Assembly (NCBI GenBank): GCA_042408875.1
Contig: JBHOQS010000007.1
Location: forward strand, 62,001-126,000
Source of the DNA: JBHOQS01 sp042408875
GTDB taxonomy: Bacteria > Chloroflexota > UBA11872 > JBHOQS01
Length of the DNA stretch: 64,000 nt
Direction of reading: 5' to 3'
This document shows, one piece after another, positions 8,886 to 17,974 of the stretch. The notes beneath the pieces were generated by a model, which searched no databases, was not told the origin of the DNA, and saw only the letters and a program-made list of their open reading frames with translations. The position numbers and the translations under genes were made by a program. Within the stretch, counting starts at the first letter, position 1. Each line of letters starts with the position of its first letter.

Positions 8886-10157
8886 ATGTACCACGAACAC
8901 ACCCCTTCACTTCGCCGCCCGCGCCTGGATGCCGGCGCTTGGCTGATCTTCGTGATTCTCGTGCTGGATGTCGCAGGCATCGGCCTGGTCCTCCCCGTGC
9001 TCCCGTACTACGCCACGGCATATGGTGCCGGCAGCCTGGCCGTGGGCATGCTGTTCTCCAGCTATTCCGTCGCCCAGTTCCTGTCGTCCCCGCTGCTGGG
9101 CACCCTGTCCGACCGTCGCGGGCGCCGGCCGGTGCTCTTGCTGAGCCAGTTCGGTGCGGCGTGCGCCTACCTGCTGCTGGGTCTGGCTAGCTCGCTGTGG
9201 ATGCTCTTTCTGGCGCGCATTGTGGGCGGCATCACCGCTGGGAACGCTTCGACTGCCCAGGCGTACCTGGCCGATCGCACCCCTGAGGAAGAGCGCACCA
9301 AGTCATACGCTCTCCTCGGGGCGGCCTTTGGCATCGGCTTCCTGATCGGGCCGGCGGCCGGCGGCGTGCTCAGCCAGGTCCATCCGCGCCTGCCTGCCTT
9401 CGCCGCCGCTGCCGTCGCCCTCACGTCAATGCTAGCTGCCTGGCGCTTCTTGCCGGAGTCGCTTCCGCCGGAGCGCCGTGGCCGTACGCAGCGCGGCCTG
9501 AACCCGCTGGGGGTGCTGGCCCGATATGCCTGGCGGCCGCGCCTGCGCGGTCTGCTCTGGGCTGGCTTCCTGCTCAATGCCGCTTTCTCAGGCCTGCAGA
9601 CGAACTTTGCGGTGTGGGCGTCCCGGCGCTTTGGCTTCGGGCCCCGCGACGCTGCCATGGCATTCGTGGACCTGGCCCTCACCGCGCTCGTGTTGCAGGG
9701 CCTGGTCATCCGGCGCATCGCTGGGCGTGTGCCGGATCGCGCCCTGGCTCTCGCTGGCTTCGCTATCACGGCGGCCGGCTTCGCTGCGGTCGTGCTCTCT
9801 CCCGTAGTACCGGCGCTGTACGCCGGACTGGCTGTGCTGGCTGCCGGCGCTGCCCTGGGTCAGGCTCCGCTCACCAGCCTCCAGACCCGGCAGGTCGAGG
9901 CCGGTGAGCAGGGCGCGCTCTCCGGTGCGACGCAGGCGCTGGCGAGTCTGGCGCGCATCCTGGGCCCGCTGTGGTCCGGTGCGCTGTATTCCTGGCTGGC
10001 TCCGGACGCGCCGTACTGGTCTGGCGCGCTGTTACTAGCGCTCGGCGCGGTGGCTCTCTGGCCCTCTGGTCGCGCGCCTTCTGCTGCTCCAGCATGGGAG
10101 CTGGCTCATCACGAGGCTCTTCACTCTGCCGCAGGGCGGGAGAAGGGCCGGTGCTGA
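8886..10157 (+). CDS. Major facilitator superfamily drug/H+ antiporter-like transporter
   Basis: A 423-residue integral membrane protein with about twelve hydrophobic segments, the size of DHA1/TetA-type MFS exporters. The loop 2-3 signature appears as LSDRRGRRPVLL and the antiporter motif C as GIGFLIGPAAGG in the fifth segment, which together point to proton-coupled efflux of a small molecule. The substrate cannot be inferred. GGAG at 8876-8879 gives a six-base spacing to the ATG. The gene is divergent from uvrC and is followed by polX on the same strand. Confidence 0.88.
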   Translation: MYHEHTPSLRRPRLDAGAWLIFVILVLDVAGIGLVLPVLPYYATAYGAGSLAVGMLFSSYSVAQFLSSPLLGTLSDRRGRRPVLLLSQFGAACAYLLLGLASSLWMLFLARIVGGITAGNASTAQAYLADRTPEEERTKSYALLGAAFGIGFLIGPAAGGVLSQVHPRLPAFAAAAVALTSMLAAWRFLPESLPPERRGRTQRGLNPLGVLARYAWRPRLRGLLWAGFLLNAAFSGLQTNFAVWASRRFGFGPRDAAMAFVDLALTALVLQGLVIRRIAGRVPDRALALAGFAITAAGFAAVVLSPVVPALYAGLAVLAAGAALGQAPLTSLQTRQVEAGEQGALSGATQALASLARILGPLWSGALYSWLAPDAPYWSGALLLALGAVALWPSGRAPSAAPAWELAHHEALHSAAGREKGRC

Positions 10158-10193
10158 GGGCTGTCCGCCCGGCACGGTTCTTGTGTATGCTTG

Positions 10194-10213
10194 TAGGTAG
10201 TGGTAGGTAGTGG
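10194..10213. repeat. 10-bp tandem duplication
   Basis: TAGGTAGTGG occurs twice in direct succession (10194-10203, 10204-10213) in the gap between the MFS gene and polX. No function can be assigned; it matches the habit of short perfect intergenic duplications seen across this window. Confidence 0.8.
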
Positions 10214-10332
10214 AACGATGTTGTTCGCAGGGCCATGCTGTGCATGACCCTGTCTGAGCGGCAGGTCCTGCGAACGCAGGCCGGCAACAGAGTGCCGGCA
10301 CTCTCCTGCCGGCAAGGAGCAATCGTTCGAAC

Positions 10333-12063
10333 ATGGACAACGCTCAGGTTGCCGAGGTCTTTGAGCGCATTGCTGACCTGCTCGAGCTTCAGGGCGAGAA
10401 CATCTTTCGCATTCGTGCCTATCGCGAGGCCGCCAGGCAGATCGCCAACCTGCCTGCGAGCATCGAGGAGATGTGGCGGAGCAACCGCCTGCAGGAGATC
10501 CCCGGCGTCGGGCAGGCCATCGCCGAGAAGATCGACGAGTTGCTCTCCACTGGCCGTCTGCGCTACCTCGAGGAACTCGAGGCACGCTTTCCGCCCGGCC
10601 TGGTGGAGATGATGCGCATCCCCGGGGTCGGCCCGAAGCGCGCCATGGCGCTCTTTGAGAAGCTCGGCGTCAGCTCGGTGGACGAGCTTGAACAGGCGGC
10701 TCGTGAGGGGCGCGTGCGTACGGTCCCCGGCTTCGGGGTCAAGACCGAGCAGAACATCCTGGCCGGGATCGCGCGCTGGCGGCAGCACAACGCCAGGCTC
10801 CCTCTGGGGCGAGCGCTGCCGCAGGCGGAACAGGTCATTGAGCTGCTGCGCGACCATCCGGCGGTGCAGCGTCTCAGCTATGCCGGCAGCCTGCGCCGGA
10901 TGGCGGACACCATCGGCGATATCGATATTCTGGTGGCCTCGGACCGGCCGGCCGAGGTGAGCGATGCGTTCACCTCGCTGCCGATCGTGCGCGAAGTGCT
11001 GGCGCATGGCACGACGCGGGCGAGCATCGTCACCGATCGCGGCCTGCAGGTGGACCTGCGGGTAGTCGAGCCCCTCCAGTGGGGCGCGGCGTTGCAGTAC
11101 TTCACCGGCTCAAAGGCGCACAACATCAAGCTGCGTGATATCGCGCAGCGGCGCAGGCTCAAAATCAACGAGTACGGCATCTTCAATCTGGAGACCGACG
11201 AGCGGCTCGGCGGCGCCGAGGAAGAAGAGATCTACGCCGCGCTGGGCATGGCCGTGCCGCCACCGGAGCTGCGCGAGGATCGAGGCGAGATCGAAGCCGC
11301 CCTGGTCGGCGCCCTGCCCCGGCTCGTGACCCTGGAGGACATCCAGGGCGATCTGCACGTGCATTCGACCTGGAGCGACGGGAACGCCTCGATCGAGCAG
11401 ATGGCGCGGGCCGCTCAGGCAGCCGGGCTCAAGTATATCGCCCTCACCGACCATTCGCAGGGCCTGGGCATCGCCCGCGGGCTCTCCCCGGAGCGCGTGC
11501 TGGCGCGTCTGGAGGAGCTCCGGACCGTGCAGGCGCGATTGCCGGGCATTCGCATCCTTAACGGCACCGAGGTCGACATCCGTGCCGACGGATCGCTTGA
11601 CTACGATGACACGGTGCTGGCGACCTTCGACTGGGTCGTCGCCAGCGTCCACAGCGGCTTCAATCAGACCCGCGAACAGATGACCCAGCGCATCATCATG
11701 GCGATGCGCAACCCCTACGTCGATGCCATCGGCCATCCCAGCGGGCGGCTCATCGGGCGCCGCGAGGCCTACGAAGTCGACATCGAGGCGCTGGTCATGG
11801 CGGCTGTGGAGACCGGCACGGCGCTGGAGATCGACTCATCGCCCGACCGGCTGGACCTCAGCGACATCCATGCGCGGCTGGCCCGCGACCGGGGTGCCAG
11901 GATCGTCGTGGATACCGATGCCCACTCGCCCGCGAACTTCAGCTTCCTGCGCTATGGCGTCGCCACGGCGCGCCGCGCCTGGCTTGGTCCCGAACACATC
12001 CTGAACACGCTGCCACTGGAGGAGCTCCTGGCACAGCGCAAATGCCGGAAAGTTCGGGTATAG
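10333..12063 (+). CDS. polX: DNA polymerase X with PHP phosphoesterase domain
   Basis: A 576-residue bacterial family X polymerase for gap filling in base-excision repair. The N-terminal helix-hairpin-helix region (IPGVGQAIAEKI, IPGVGPKRAMALF) is followed by the nucleotidyltransferase core with GSLRR at 185-189, the metal pair Asp196/Asp198 (GDIDIL) and a third Asp241 (VDLRV). The C-terminal PHP domain starts near residue 340 with HVH (342-344) and keeps TDHS, an NGTEVDI strand, HSGF, GHPSG and DTDAH, so its metal-dependent exonuclease/phosphoesterase site looks intact. AAGGAG is 13 bases before the ATG, rather far; no better start is seen. The gene faces the HEPN/nucleotidyltransferase pair. 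Confidence 0.95.
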   Translation: MDNAQVAEVFERIADLLELQGENIFRIRAYREAARQIANLPASIEEMWRSNRLQEIPGVGQAIAEKIDELLSTGRLRYLEELEARFPPGLVEMMRIPGVGPKRAMALFEKLGVSSVDELEQAAREGRVRTVPGFGVKTEQNILAGIARWRQHNARLPLGRALPQAEQVIELLRDHPAVQRLSYAGSLRRMADTIGDIDILVASDRPAEVSDAFTSLPIVREVLAHGTTRASIVTDRGLQVDLRVVEPLQWGAALQYFTGSKAHNIKLRDIAQRRRLKINEYGIFNLETDERLGGAEEEEIYAALGMAVPPPELREDRGEIEAALVGALPRLVTLEDIQGDLHVHSTWSDGNASIEQMARAAQAAGLKYIALTDHSQGLGIARGLSPERVLARLEELRTVQARLPGIRILNGTEVDIRADGSLDYDDTVLATFDWVVASVHSGFNQTREQMTQRIIMAMRNPYVDAIGHPSGRLIGRREAYEVDIEALVMAAVETGTALEIDSSPDRLDLSDIHARLARDRGARIVVDTDAHSPANFSFLRYGVATARRAWLGPEHILNTLPLEELLAQRKCRKVRV

Positions 12064-12089
12064 GGGCGAACGGCGGCTGGCAGCCCGTG

Positions 12090-12531
12090 TTATGCAGGAG
12101 AGGGAGTGACGAGGCGGCGGGCGAGCGCGACGGCTTCCTCGGCGATAGCGAGCGCCCGGCAAGCATCCTCCGGGCCGAAGAGCTTCCATGGCGTACGCCA
12201 CTGAGACTCATCGCCGTAGTCGCTCTGGATGTGGATCGATGGGCCGAGCGCCTCAGCGTATTGAGCAAGTTGCTCAATGTATTGCGCGAACTGGGGGTGC
12301 GGCGTGTCTGGGAGGTGCTGTGTGTGGAGTGCTTCACGCAGTGCATCAGCCGGCCGGTGTGTGTCCGACTGGGCCTAATAAAGCAAGCACTGACTTCGCC
12401 GCATTTTCCGTTGCGAGCTGCGCGTTATCAACGCACGATCGCCAGCGCTGAAGGCCGAGGTCTTGGCGCGCTTCAGCGAGAAATCCTTCTGCGAGGCTTA
12501 GCCTATATTCCGCTTCTCTTGGCGCTGGCAT
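12090..12531 (-). pseudogene. HEPN-domain protein, frameshifted
   Basis: The N-terminal 60 residues (from ATG at 12529-12531) read as a HEPN domain (AEYRLSLAEGFLAEARQDL, then CVDNAQLATENAAKSVLALL) and stop at a TGA (12346-12348). The rest of the HEPN protein continues in the next frame to a TAA at 12090-12092, including FAQYIEQLAQYAEALG and WKLFGPEDACRALAIAEEA. One extra base in the GC run at 12349-12357 explains the break; without it the product would be 146 residues. HEPN proteins of this type pair with MNT nucleotidyltransferases, as here (29-bp overlap with the upstream gene). It may be an inactivated toxin-like partner, a programmed frameshift, or a sequencing error. Confidence 0.8.
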
Positions 12532-13030
12532 GTCCCTGCAGCTCTGTGCTTTCGAACAGAAGATCCCAGCGATCCGGAGGCTGTCGCTCCCAATACCATA
12601 TGTCTCCAGCTTGCGTCCGCCGTCGTCGTAGACCTGCCTGCTCTATAACGGTTCGTAGCGCATCCAAGTGCTTCCGGGCGTATCCAGTTGGATCGTAAAG
12701 GATCTTGCCGTCTAAAGCAATATCTAGATATAGAGACGGTACGTTCTCTTCAAACTCCTCTGGTGTCTTTGCAAGCACCGAGACAGCCCCTCGGATGCCT
12801 GGGGGTAGAGCATGACTGAGGACGAACTGCCGTTCGAGTACCCCAGGGGGGAGGTCGTTCGCAATCACGAGCAGGTCCCAATCGCTCTCCTCGCGCGCGT
12901 CACCGCGGGCGCGGGAGCCGAAGAGGACCACGGCGACCAGGCGGTCCCCCAGGCCGGCACGCAGCGCCTCCACGGCCCGCGCGGCGACGTCCGAAGCGAC
13001 TTCCGGCTGGCTCGTGCTCTGCTCTGCCAT
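12503..13030 (-). CDS. MNT-type nucleotidyltransferase (HEPN partner)
   Basis: A 175-residue minimal nucleotidyltransferase. The catalytic pattern GSRARGDAREESDWDLLV (about residues 40-57) has the Gly-Ser and the paired Asp residues of the pol-beta fold. In HEPN/MNT modules this protein is the antitoxin-like partner, in known cases modifying the HEPN ribonuclease by nucleotide transfer. The C-terminal half (YARKHLDALRTVIEQAGL) is helical and fits such proteins. A GTG at 13054 is an alternative start; the ATG at 13030 gives the cleaner N-terminus, though no strong ribosome binding site marks either. The HEPN gene starts inside its 3' end, showing translational coupling. Confidence 0.85.
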   Translation of the reverse strand: MAEQSTSQPEVASDVAARAVEALRAGLGDRLVAVVLFGSRARGDAREESDWDLLVIANDLPPGVLERQFVLSHALPPGIRGAVSVLAKTPEEFEENVPSLYLDIALDGKILYDPTGYARKHLDALRTVIEQAGLRRRRTQAGDIWYWERQPPDRWDLLFESTELQGHASAKRSGI

Positions 13031-13129
13031 GGAGATAGCCCTGCGCTCTTGCACTCACAAGCAGAGAATGACACAGACTGCAACGTGTGCATCTACAAGC
13101 ATATCACAACGCATGACGTACGAGGCCGG

Positions 13130-13138
13130 TGCTATACT
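13130..13138 (+). promoter_or_regulatory. Extended -10 promoter of the formate dehydrogenase operon
   Basis: TGC followed by TATACT (13133-13138) is an extended -10 element, about 30 bases before the start codon at 13168, giving a short leader that holds the ribosome binding site GGGAGG (13155-13160). No -35 match is seen at the right spacing, which is acceptable for extended -10 promoters. It lies in the divergent gap to the nucleotidyltransferase gene. Confidence 0.45.
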
Positions 13139-13167
13139 CTAGGCCAGATCCTCCGGGAGGAACCACG

Positions 13168-14901
13168 ATGGCTGTGCAGATCCAGGAAGTCCGCGAGGCC
13201 CTCCACCACCACGCGCCGTACGGTCAGACGCGCCTGCTGCCCGCCTTGATCGACGTGCAGGGGCGCAGTGGGTATCTCTCGGAGGAGGTCCTGGCCGAGG
13301 TCGCGCAGGCATTTCACCTTCCGGTGAGCCATATCTATGCGGTCGCCACGTACTATGGCCTGCTCTATACCGAACCGACCGGCCGACGCTTCGTGCGCGT
13401 GTGCGAGAGCCCTGTCTGCGCCTGCGCCGGAGCCGCACAGGTGATCGACGCACTGGGCCGCCGACTGGGGGTCCGGCCAGGCGAGACAACGTCCGATGGT
13501 GAGTTCACCCTGGAGGCGGTCCCGTGCCTGGGGGCCTGCGATCGGGCGCCGGTGGTGCTACTGGACGACGCGCTCTATACGGGCCTTGACCCTGGCCAGA
13601 TCGAGGCGCTGCTCACCGGCCGGCTCCAGCCCGCGGCGCCCGGCACAGCCGCGACCATTGGTGGGACGGCGCCGGTCCTCACCGAGCACGCTGCGGTCAC
13701 AGATCTCCACCGGCTGGACCGCTATCTTGCGCTTGGCGGCTTCGCGGCGCTGCGCAAGGCGCTGGACATGGGGCCTGAGGCGATCATCGCTGAGGTCAAG
13801 GCCTCCGGACTGGTCGGGCGCGGTGGCGCAGCGTTCCCCACCGGCCTCAAGTGGCAGCTTACGGCACAGGCGCCAGGCCAGCCGAAGTACGTCGTGTGTA
13901 ACGCCGATGAAAGCGAGCCCGGCACGTTTAAGGATCGTTGGCTGCTGGAGCACAATCCCCTGGCGATTATCGAAGCCATGGCTATAGCTGGCTACGCGGT
14001 GGGTGCCCGCCAAGGGTACATCTACGTGCGTGGTGAATACCCGGATGCATACGCGCGGCTCCAGACGGCGGTGGCCGCGGCGACGGACGCCGGGTTCCTG
14101 GGCACACAGGTGCTGGGCCGGGACGTCGCATTTGCGATCGAGGTGCGGCGCGGGGCAGGCGCCTACGTGGCCGGTGAGGAGACGGCGTTGTTCGAGTCGA
14201 TCGAAGGTAAGCGGCTCATGCCGCGCAACAAGCCGCCCTTCCCGACGACGGCGGGGCTGTTTGGCAAGCCGACGCTGATCAACAACGTGGAGACGCTGGC
14301 GAACATCCCGCTGATTCTTCGGCACGGCGCCGCCTGGTTCCGCCGGTGGGGCACCCCTCAGTCGCCTGGCACACGCCTGTTCTGCGTGAGCGGTCATGCC
14401 GCCCGGCCGGGCCTCTATGAGGTGCCGCTGGGCACACCGCTGCGCTCCCTCATCTATGACCTGGCCGGCGGGGTGCGCAATGGACGCCCGCTTCGCGCTG
14501 TGGTGCTGGGTGGGGCGGCGGGCACCTTCGTCTCGCCAGAGCAGCTCGATGTGGCGCTGGACTTCCAGGCTCCTGCTGCCATTGGCGCGACGCTGGGCTC
14601 AGGCGCGGTGATGGTCTTCGACGACAGCGTCGATGTTTGGGAGATCGCGCGCAATTGCGCACGCTTCTTCGCCCATGAGTCCTGCGGAAAGTGCTTCCCG
14701 TGTCAATTGGGCACGCGGCGGCAGGTGGAGATCCTCGAGCGCGTGCAGGCTCACGGTGCCCGGCCTGGCGATGCCGAGCTCCTGCGTGACATTGGGTTGA
14801 CCATGCGGGACGCCTCCCTTTGCGGCCTCGGCCAGACGGCAGCCAGTCTGGTGCTGAGCGCTATCAGTCTGTGGGGACTGCCGCAAGAGCGGCAGGGGTA
14901 A
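13168..14901 (+). CDS. NuoE-NuoF fusion, diaphorase subunit of NAD-dependent formate dehydrogenase
   Basis: A 577-residue fusion of two respiratory-complex-I-like modules. The NuoE part (1 to about 150) has the thioredoxin-like [2Fe-2S] ligands Cys79, Cys84, Cys120 and Cys124. The NuoF part binds NAD(H) and FMN (GLVGRGGAAFPTGLKW; YVVCNADESEPGTFKDR) and ends with a [4Fe-4S] motif (Cys506, Cys509, Cys512 in CGKCFPC, and Cys552 in CGLGQ). With the two downstream genes it should carry electrons from formate to NAD+. The start at 13168 has a clear ribosome binding site. E-F fusions occur in HoxF/FdsB-type diaphorases and some Chloroflexota; the downstream formate dehydrogenase supports the Fds-like role. 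Confidence 0.93.
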   Translation: MAVQIQEVREALHHHAPYGQTRLLPALIDVQGRSGYLSEEVLAEVAQAFHLPVSHIYAVATYYGLLYTEPTGRRFVRVCESPVCACAGAAQVIDALGRRLGVRPGETTSDGEFTLEAVPCLGACDRAPVVLLDDALYTGLDPGQIEALLTGRLQPAAPGTAATIGGTAPVLTEHAAVTDLHRLDRYLALGGFAALRKALDMGPEAIIAEVKASGLVGRGGAAFPTGLKWQLTAQAPGQPKYVVCNADESEPGTFKDRWLLEHNPLAIIEAMAIAGYAVGARQGYIYVRGEYPDAYARLQTAVAAATDAGFLGTQVLGRDVAFAIEVRRGAGAYVAGEETALFESIEGKRLMPRNKPPFPTTAGLFGKPTLINNVETLANIPLILRHGAAWFRRWGTPQSPGTRLFCVSGHAARPGLYEVPLGTPLRSLIYDLAGGVRNGRPLRAVVLGGAAGTFVSPEQLDVALDFQAPAAIGATLGSGAVMVFDDSVDVWEIARNCARFFAHESCGKCFPCQLGTRRQVEILERVQAHGARPGDAELLRDIGLTMRDASLCGLGQTAASLVLSAISLWGLPQERQG

Positions 14902-14957
14902 GCCGCGCTGAACATCGGCGAACTAGGAGGCGAACTGGAAAGTGAGGCGGCGAGCCA

Positions 14958-15659
14958 ATGGACACGATCACGTTCGTCTTTGACGGCCGCGCGGTGGCGG
15001 TCCCGGCCGGCTCCACGCTCCTGGAGGCCGCGCGCGCCGCAGGGATCGAGGTGCCGGTGATCTGCTATCATCCGCACTTCACCGCCAACGCCTTATGTCG
15101 CATCTGCGTCGTTGAAATCGAGGGCTCCCGGACGCTGGTGCCCGCCTGCATCCGGCAGGCCGAGCCGGGGATGATCGTGCACAGCGACACCGAGCGGGTT
15201 CGCCGGGCGCGACGCACCATCCTTGAGTTGCTCGGGTCGGCAGTGGATACCAGCGAGGCGCCTGAGATTCAGGCCTATGCGGCGGCGTACGGGGCCGATC
15301 CTGGCCGTCTGGGCGATGTGGCGCGGCGCACGTTTCCGCTCTATGACGACAACGCCTTCTATGTTCGGGATTACTCAAAGTGCATCCTGTGTTGGCGTTG
15401 CGTCCAGGCCTGTGGCGAGGATATTCAGTACACCTTCGCTATCGATGTGGCCGGGCGGGGGTTCGAGAGCCGCATCGCCACGTTCTTCGATAAGCCTATT
15501 CCCGAGACCACGTGCGTCTATTGCGGCAACTGTGTGGCAGCGTGTCCGACCGGGGCCCTGAAGTCGAAGCGCGAGCTCTGGCTGGAGCTCGGCCGCTCAC
15601 TGGATGAACTGGTACGGCAGCCACTACGACGGCGGCGTTCAAGGGATCGTGGTCTGTAG
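14958..15659 (+). CDS. Iron-sulfur subunit of formate dehydrogenase (HoxU/NuoG N-terminus-like)
   Basis: A 233-residue electron-transfer protein that equals the N-terminal part of FdsA/NuoG but is encoded separately. It has a plant-ferredoxin-like [2Fe-2S] site (Cys36, Cys47, Cys50, Cys64) and a two-[4Fe-4S] ferredoxin module (Cys142, 145, 148, 152 and Cys186, 189, 192, 196). The intermediate His-Cys3 cluster domain of NuoG seems missing, as its ligand pattern is absent between residues 95 and 140. It should relay electrons from the molybdopterin subunit to the NuoEF-like diaphorase. The gene lies 56 bases after the fusion gene and about 120 bases before the catalytic subunit, all on one strand. 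Confidence 0.9.
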   Translation: MDTITFVFDGRAVAVPAGSTLLEAARAAGIEVPVICYHPHFTANALCRICVVEIEGSRTLVPACIRQAEPGMIVHSDTERVRRARRTILELLGSAVDTSEAPEIQAYAAAYGADPGRLGDVARRTFPLYDDNAFYVRDYSKCILCWRCVQACGEDIQYTFAIDVAGRGFESRIATFFDKPIPETTCVYCGNCVAACPTGALKSKRELWLELGRSLDELVRQPLRRRRSRDRGL

Positions 15660-15777
15660 TCCGCCGGGTCGCTGTGCGCACGGAGCCTCGCAGCGCAAGA
15701 CAGCGTGCGGCGGTGCGCTCGCGGGGACAGCGATCGTGCACCGAGGAGCGCGTAGGAACAGCTAAGCGGAGGGGGCG

Positions 15778-17895
15778 ATGCGTGCCGACCGTGTTGTAGC
15801 GACAGTGTGTCCGTTCTGCGGCGTGGGATGTAATCTGGAACTGCACCTCAAGGGTGACCAGATCTTTCGCGTGACATCGCCCTATGAGAGCGTGGTCAAC
15901 CACGGCAATCTCTGTGTGAAAGGGCGCTTCGGCTACGATTTTCTCTATCACCCGCGCCGGGTGCTGGTGCCCTTGATCCGGCGGGAGCTTGGACGCCGGG
16001 AGCCACTCCCCCCTGAGACTGACCCGCGCACACTGTTCCGCGAGGCCACCTGGGACGAAGCCCTGGAGCTCGTGGCCACGCGGCTGGCAGAGATCAGGCA
16101 GCGCTATGGGCCGGATGCTCTGGCCTGTTACTGCTGTGCCAAGGCGACGAACGAGGACAACTACCTGTTGCAGAAGCTCTTCCGCCAGATCATCGGCACG
16201 AACAATGTAGATCACTGCACCCGCCTCTGCCACGCAGCGTCGGTCGTCGCGCTCCAGCAGGCGATCGGCTCCTCGGCCATGTCGAACACGGCGGCCGAGG
16301 TGATCGACAACGATGTCTTCATCGTCACGGGCTCGAATACCGCCGAGAGCCATCCCATCATCGCCCTCCAGATGAAACGGGCCGTACATCGCTACGGGGC
16401 CAAATTGATCGTGGTCGATCCGCGGCGTGTGGAGCTCGTCGAGCACGCCACGCTGTGGCTCCAGCACAAACCGGGCACTGATGTGCCGCTGTTCAGCGCC
16501 ATGGCGCACGTGATCCTCAAAGAAGGCCTGTACAATCGCGAATTCATCGAAGCACGTACGGAGAACTTCGAGGAATTCGCGGCGTCGATGGAGGAGTTCA
16601 CTCCCGAGTATGCGGAGCGCGTCTCGGGGGTGCCGGCAGAGAAGATCGTGCAGGCGGCGCGTCTCTACGCCACAGCGAAACAGGCAGCTATCTACTGGGC
16701 GCTGGGTATCCCTGAGCACACCCATGGCGTGGACAACGCTCTGGCGCTGATCAACCTGTGCCTGCTGTGCGGGCACATCGGACGGCAAGGGACCGGCCTC
16801 AATCCGCTGCGCGGGCAGAACAACGTGCAGGGTGCTTCAGATGCCGGTGCCATGCCCTGGCACTATCCCGGCTATCAGCCGGTGGACTGGCCAGAGAACC
16901 GCGCCAAGTTCGAAGCCGCGTGGGGGAGCGCCCCGCCGCTGCGCCGCGGCCTGACCACGCCGGAGATCGTGGAAGCGGCCGGCCGCGGTGAGGTCAAGGG
17001 CCTGTACATCATGGGGGAGAACCCGTTGATGAGCGAGCCCAACCTCCAGCATACGGCGGAGTGCCTCTCCCGCCTGGAGTTCCTGGCCCTGCAAGACCTG
17101 TTCATCAACGAAACCGGTGCCCTGGCCGACGTGATCCTGCCGGCGTGTTCCTGGGCCGAGAAGGACGGCACATTCACGAACACGGACCGGCGTGTCCAGC
17201 GAGTGCGCCAGGCGCTCGCACCCCGCGGCCAGAGCAAGCCCGACTGGCTTATCATCACGGAGCTCGCCCGCCGCCTCCAGGCGAAACTCGGTGTGCCGGA
17301 ACGGCCGGCGCCCTACGCCGGCTGGGAGTACACTCACCCGAGCCAGATCTTGGCAGAGATGGGAGCGCTGGTGCCTGAGTACCGGGGCATTACCTACGAG
17401 CGCATCGAGCAGCAGGGCCTGCAATGGCCGGTGTGGGACGAGCACCATCCTGGGACGCCGCTCCTGTTCACGGAGAGCTTTCCGCGTGGCCGGGGCAGGT
17501 TCCATCCGCTCACGTATAAGCCGCCCCACGAGCTACCAGACGAGCGCTATCCCTTTATCCTGACCACCGGTCGTGTTCTCTACCACTGGCACGGTGGCAC
17601 GATGAGCCGCCATTCGCAGCTAGACAGTGCGTGTCCGGAGCCGTTCGTGGAGATCAATGCTGCCGACGCAGCGCGAGTGGGCTGCCGCGACGGTGATGCG
17701 GTGCGGGTGGTGTCACGGCGAGGCTCAGTGGTCGCCCGCGCCTATGTGACTGAGCGGGTCGCGCAGGGTGTGGTGTTCATGCCGTTCCATTTCGTTGAGG
17801 CGGCCGCCAATGTGCTGACCAGCGAGGCGCTCGATCCGGTCGCCAAGATCCCAGGGTACAAGGTGAGCGCGGTGCGTGTGGAAGCACTGCCTTGA
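15778..17895 (+). CDS. fdhA: Formate dehydrogenase catalytic subunit (molybdopterin oxidoreductase)
   Basis: A 705-residue FdhF/FdsA-type enzyme that oxidises formate to CO2 at a molybdenum or tungsten bis-MGD centre. The N-terminal [4Fe-4S] ligands are Cys11, Cys14, Cys18 and Cys46. The active-site loop NNVDHCTRLCHAAS aligns with the E. coli FdhF loop; Cys151 occupies the selenocysteine position and His152 follows it. The codon is TGC, so this is a Cys enzyme. The C-terminal molydopterin-binding barrel is seen in YPFILTTGRVLYHWHGGTMS. The protein lacks the long Fe-S N-terminus of FdsA because that part is the separate preceding gene. A GGAGG-like site (cggaggg) precedes the ATG. It ends convergent to ribF. 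Confidence 0.93.
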   Translation: MRADRVVATVCPFCGVGCNLELHLKGDQIFRVTSPYESVVNHGNLCVKGRFGYDFLYHPRRVLVPLIRRELGRREPLPPETDPRTLFREATWDEALELVATRLAEIRQRYGPDALACYCCAKATNEDNYLLQKLFRQIIGTNNVDHCTRLCHAASVVALQQAIGSSAMSNTAAEVIDNDVFIVTGSNTAESHPIIALQMKRAVHRYGAKLIVVDPRRVELVEHATLWLQHKPGTDVPLFSAMAHVILKEGLYNREFIEARTENFEEFAASMEEFTPEYAERVSGVPAEKIVQAARLYATAKQAAIYWALGIPEHTHGVDNALALINLCLLCGHIGRQGTGLNPLRGQNNVQGASDAGAMPWHYPGYQPVDWPENRAKFEAAWGSAPPLRRGLTTPEIVEAAGRGEVKGLYIMGENPLMSEPNLQHTAECLSRLEFLALQDLFINETGALADVILPACSWAEKDGTFTNTDRRVQRVRQALAPRGQSKPDWLIITELARRLQAKLGVPERPAPYAGWEYTHPSQILAEMGALVPEYRGITYERIEQQGLQWPVWDEHHPGTPLLFTESFPRGRGRFHPLTYKPPHELPDERYPFILTTGRVLYHWHGGTMSRHSQLDSACPEPFVEINAADAARVGCRDGDAVRVVSRRGSVVARAYVTERVAQGVVFMPFHFVEAAANVLTSEALDPVAKIPGYKVSAVRVEALP

Positions 17896-17974
17896 GCAGG
17901 GCAGCGGGGCATGTACGCTTGCCGCCGGTGTACTGCTCTGACGCCGCATTGTAGCCCGAGCGGGGCATCCTGGC

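Noticed and set aside
12346..12348. In-frame TGA in the HEPN gene as another selenocysteine codon
   Set aside because: The residues after this TGA in the same frame do not resemble HEPN; the HEPN sequence continues in a different frame, so this is a frameshift, not a recoded stop.
16228..16230. Selenocysteine in the formate dehydrogenase
   Set aside because: The codon at the active-site position is TGC (Cys), not TGA.
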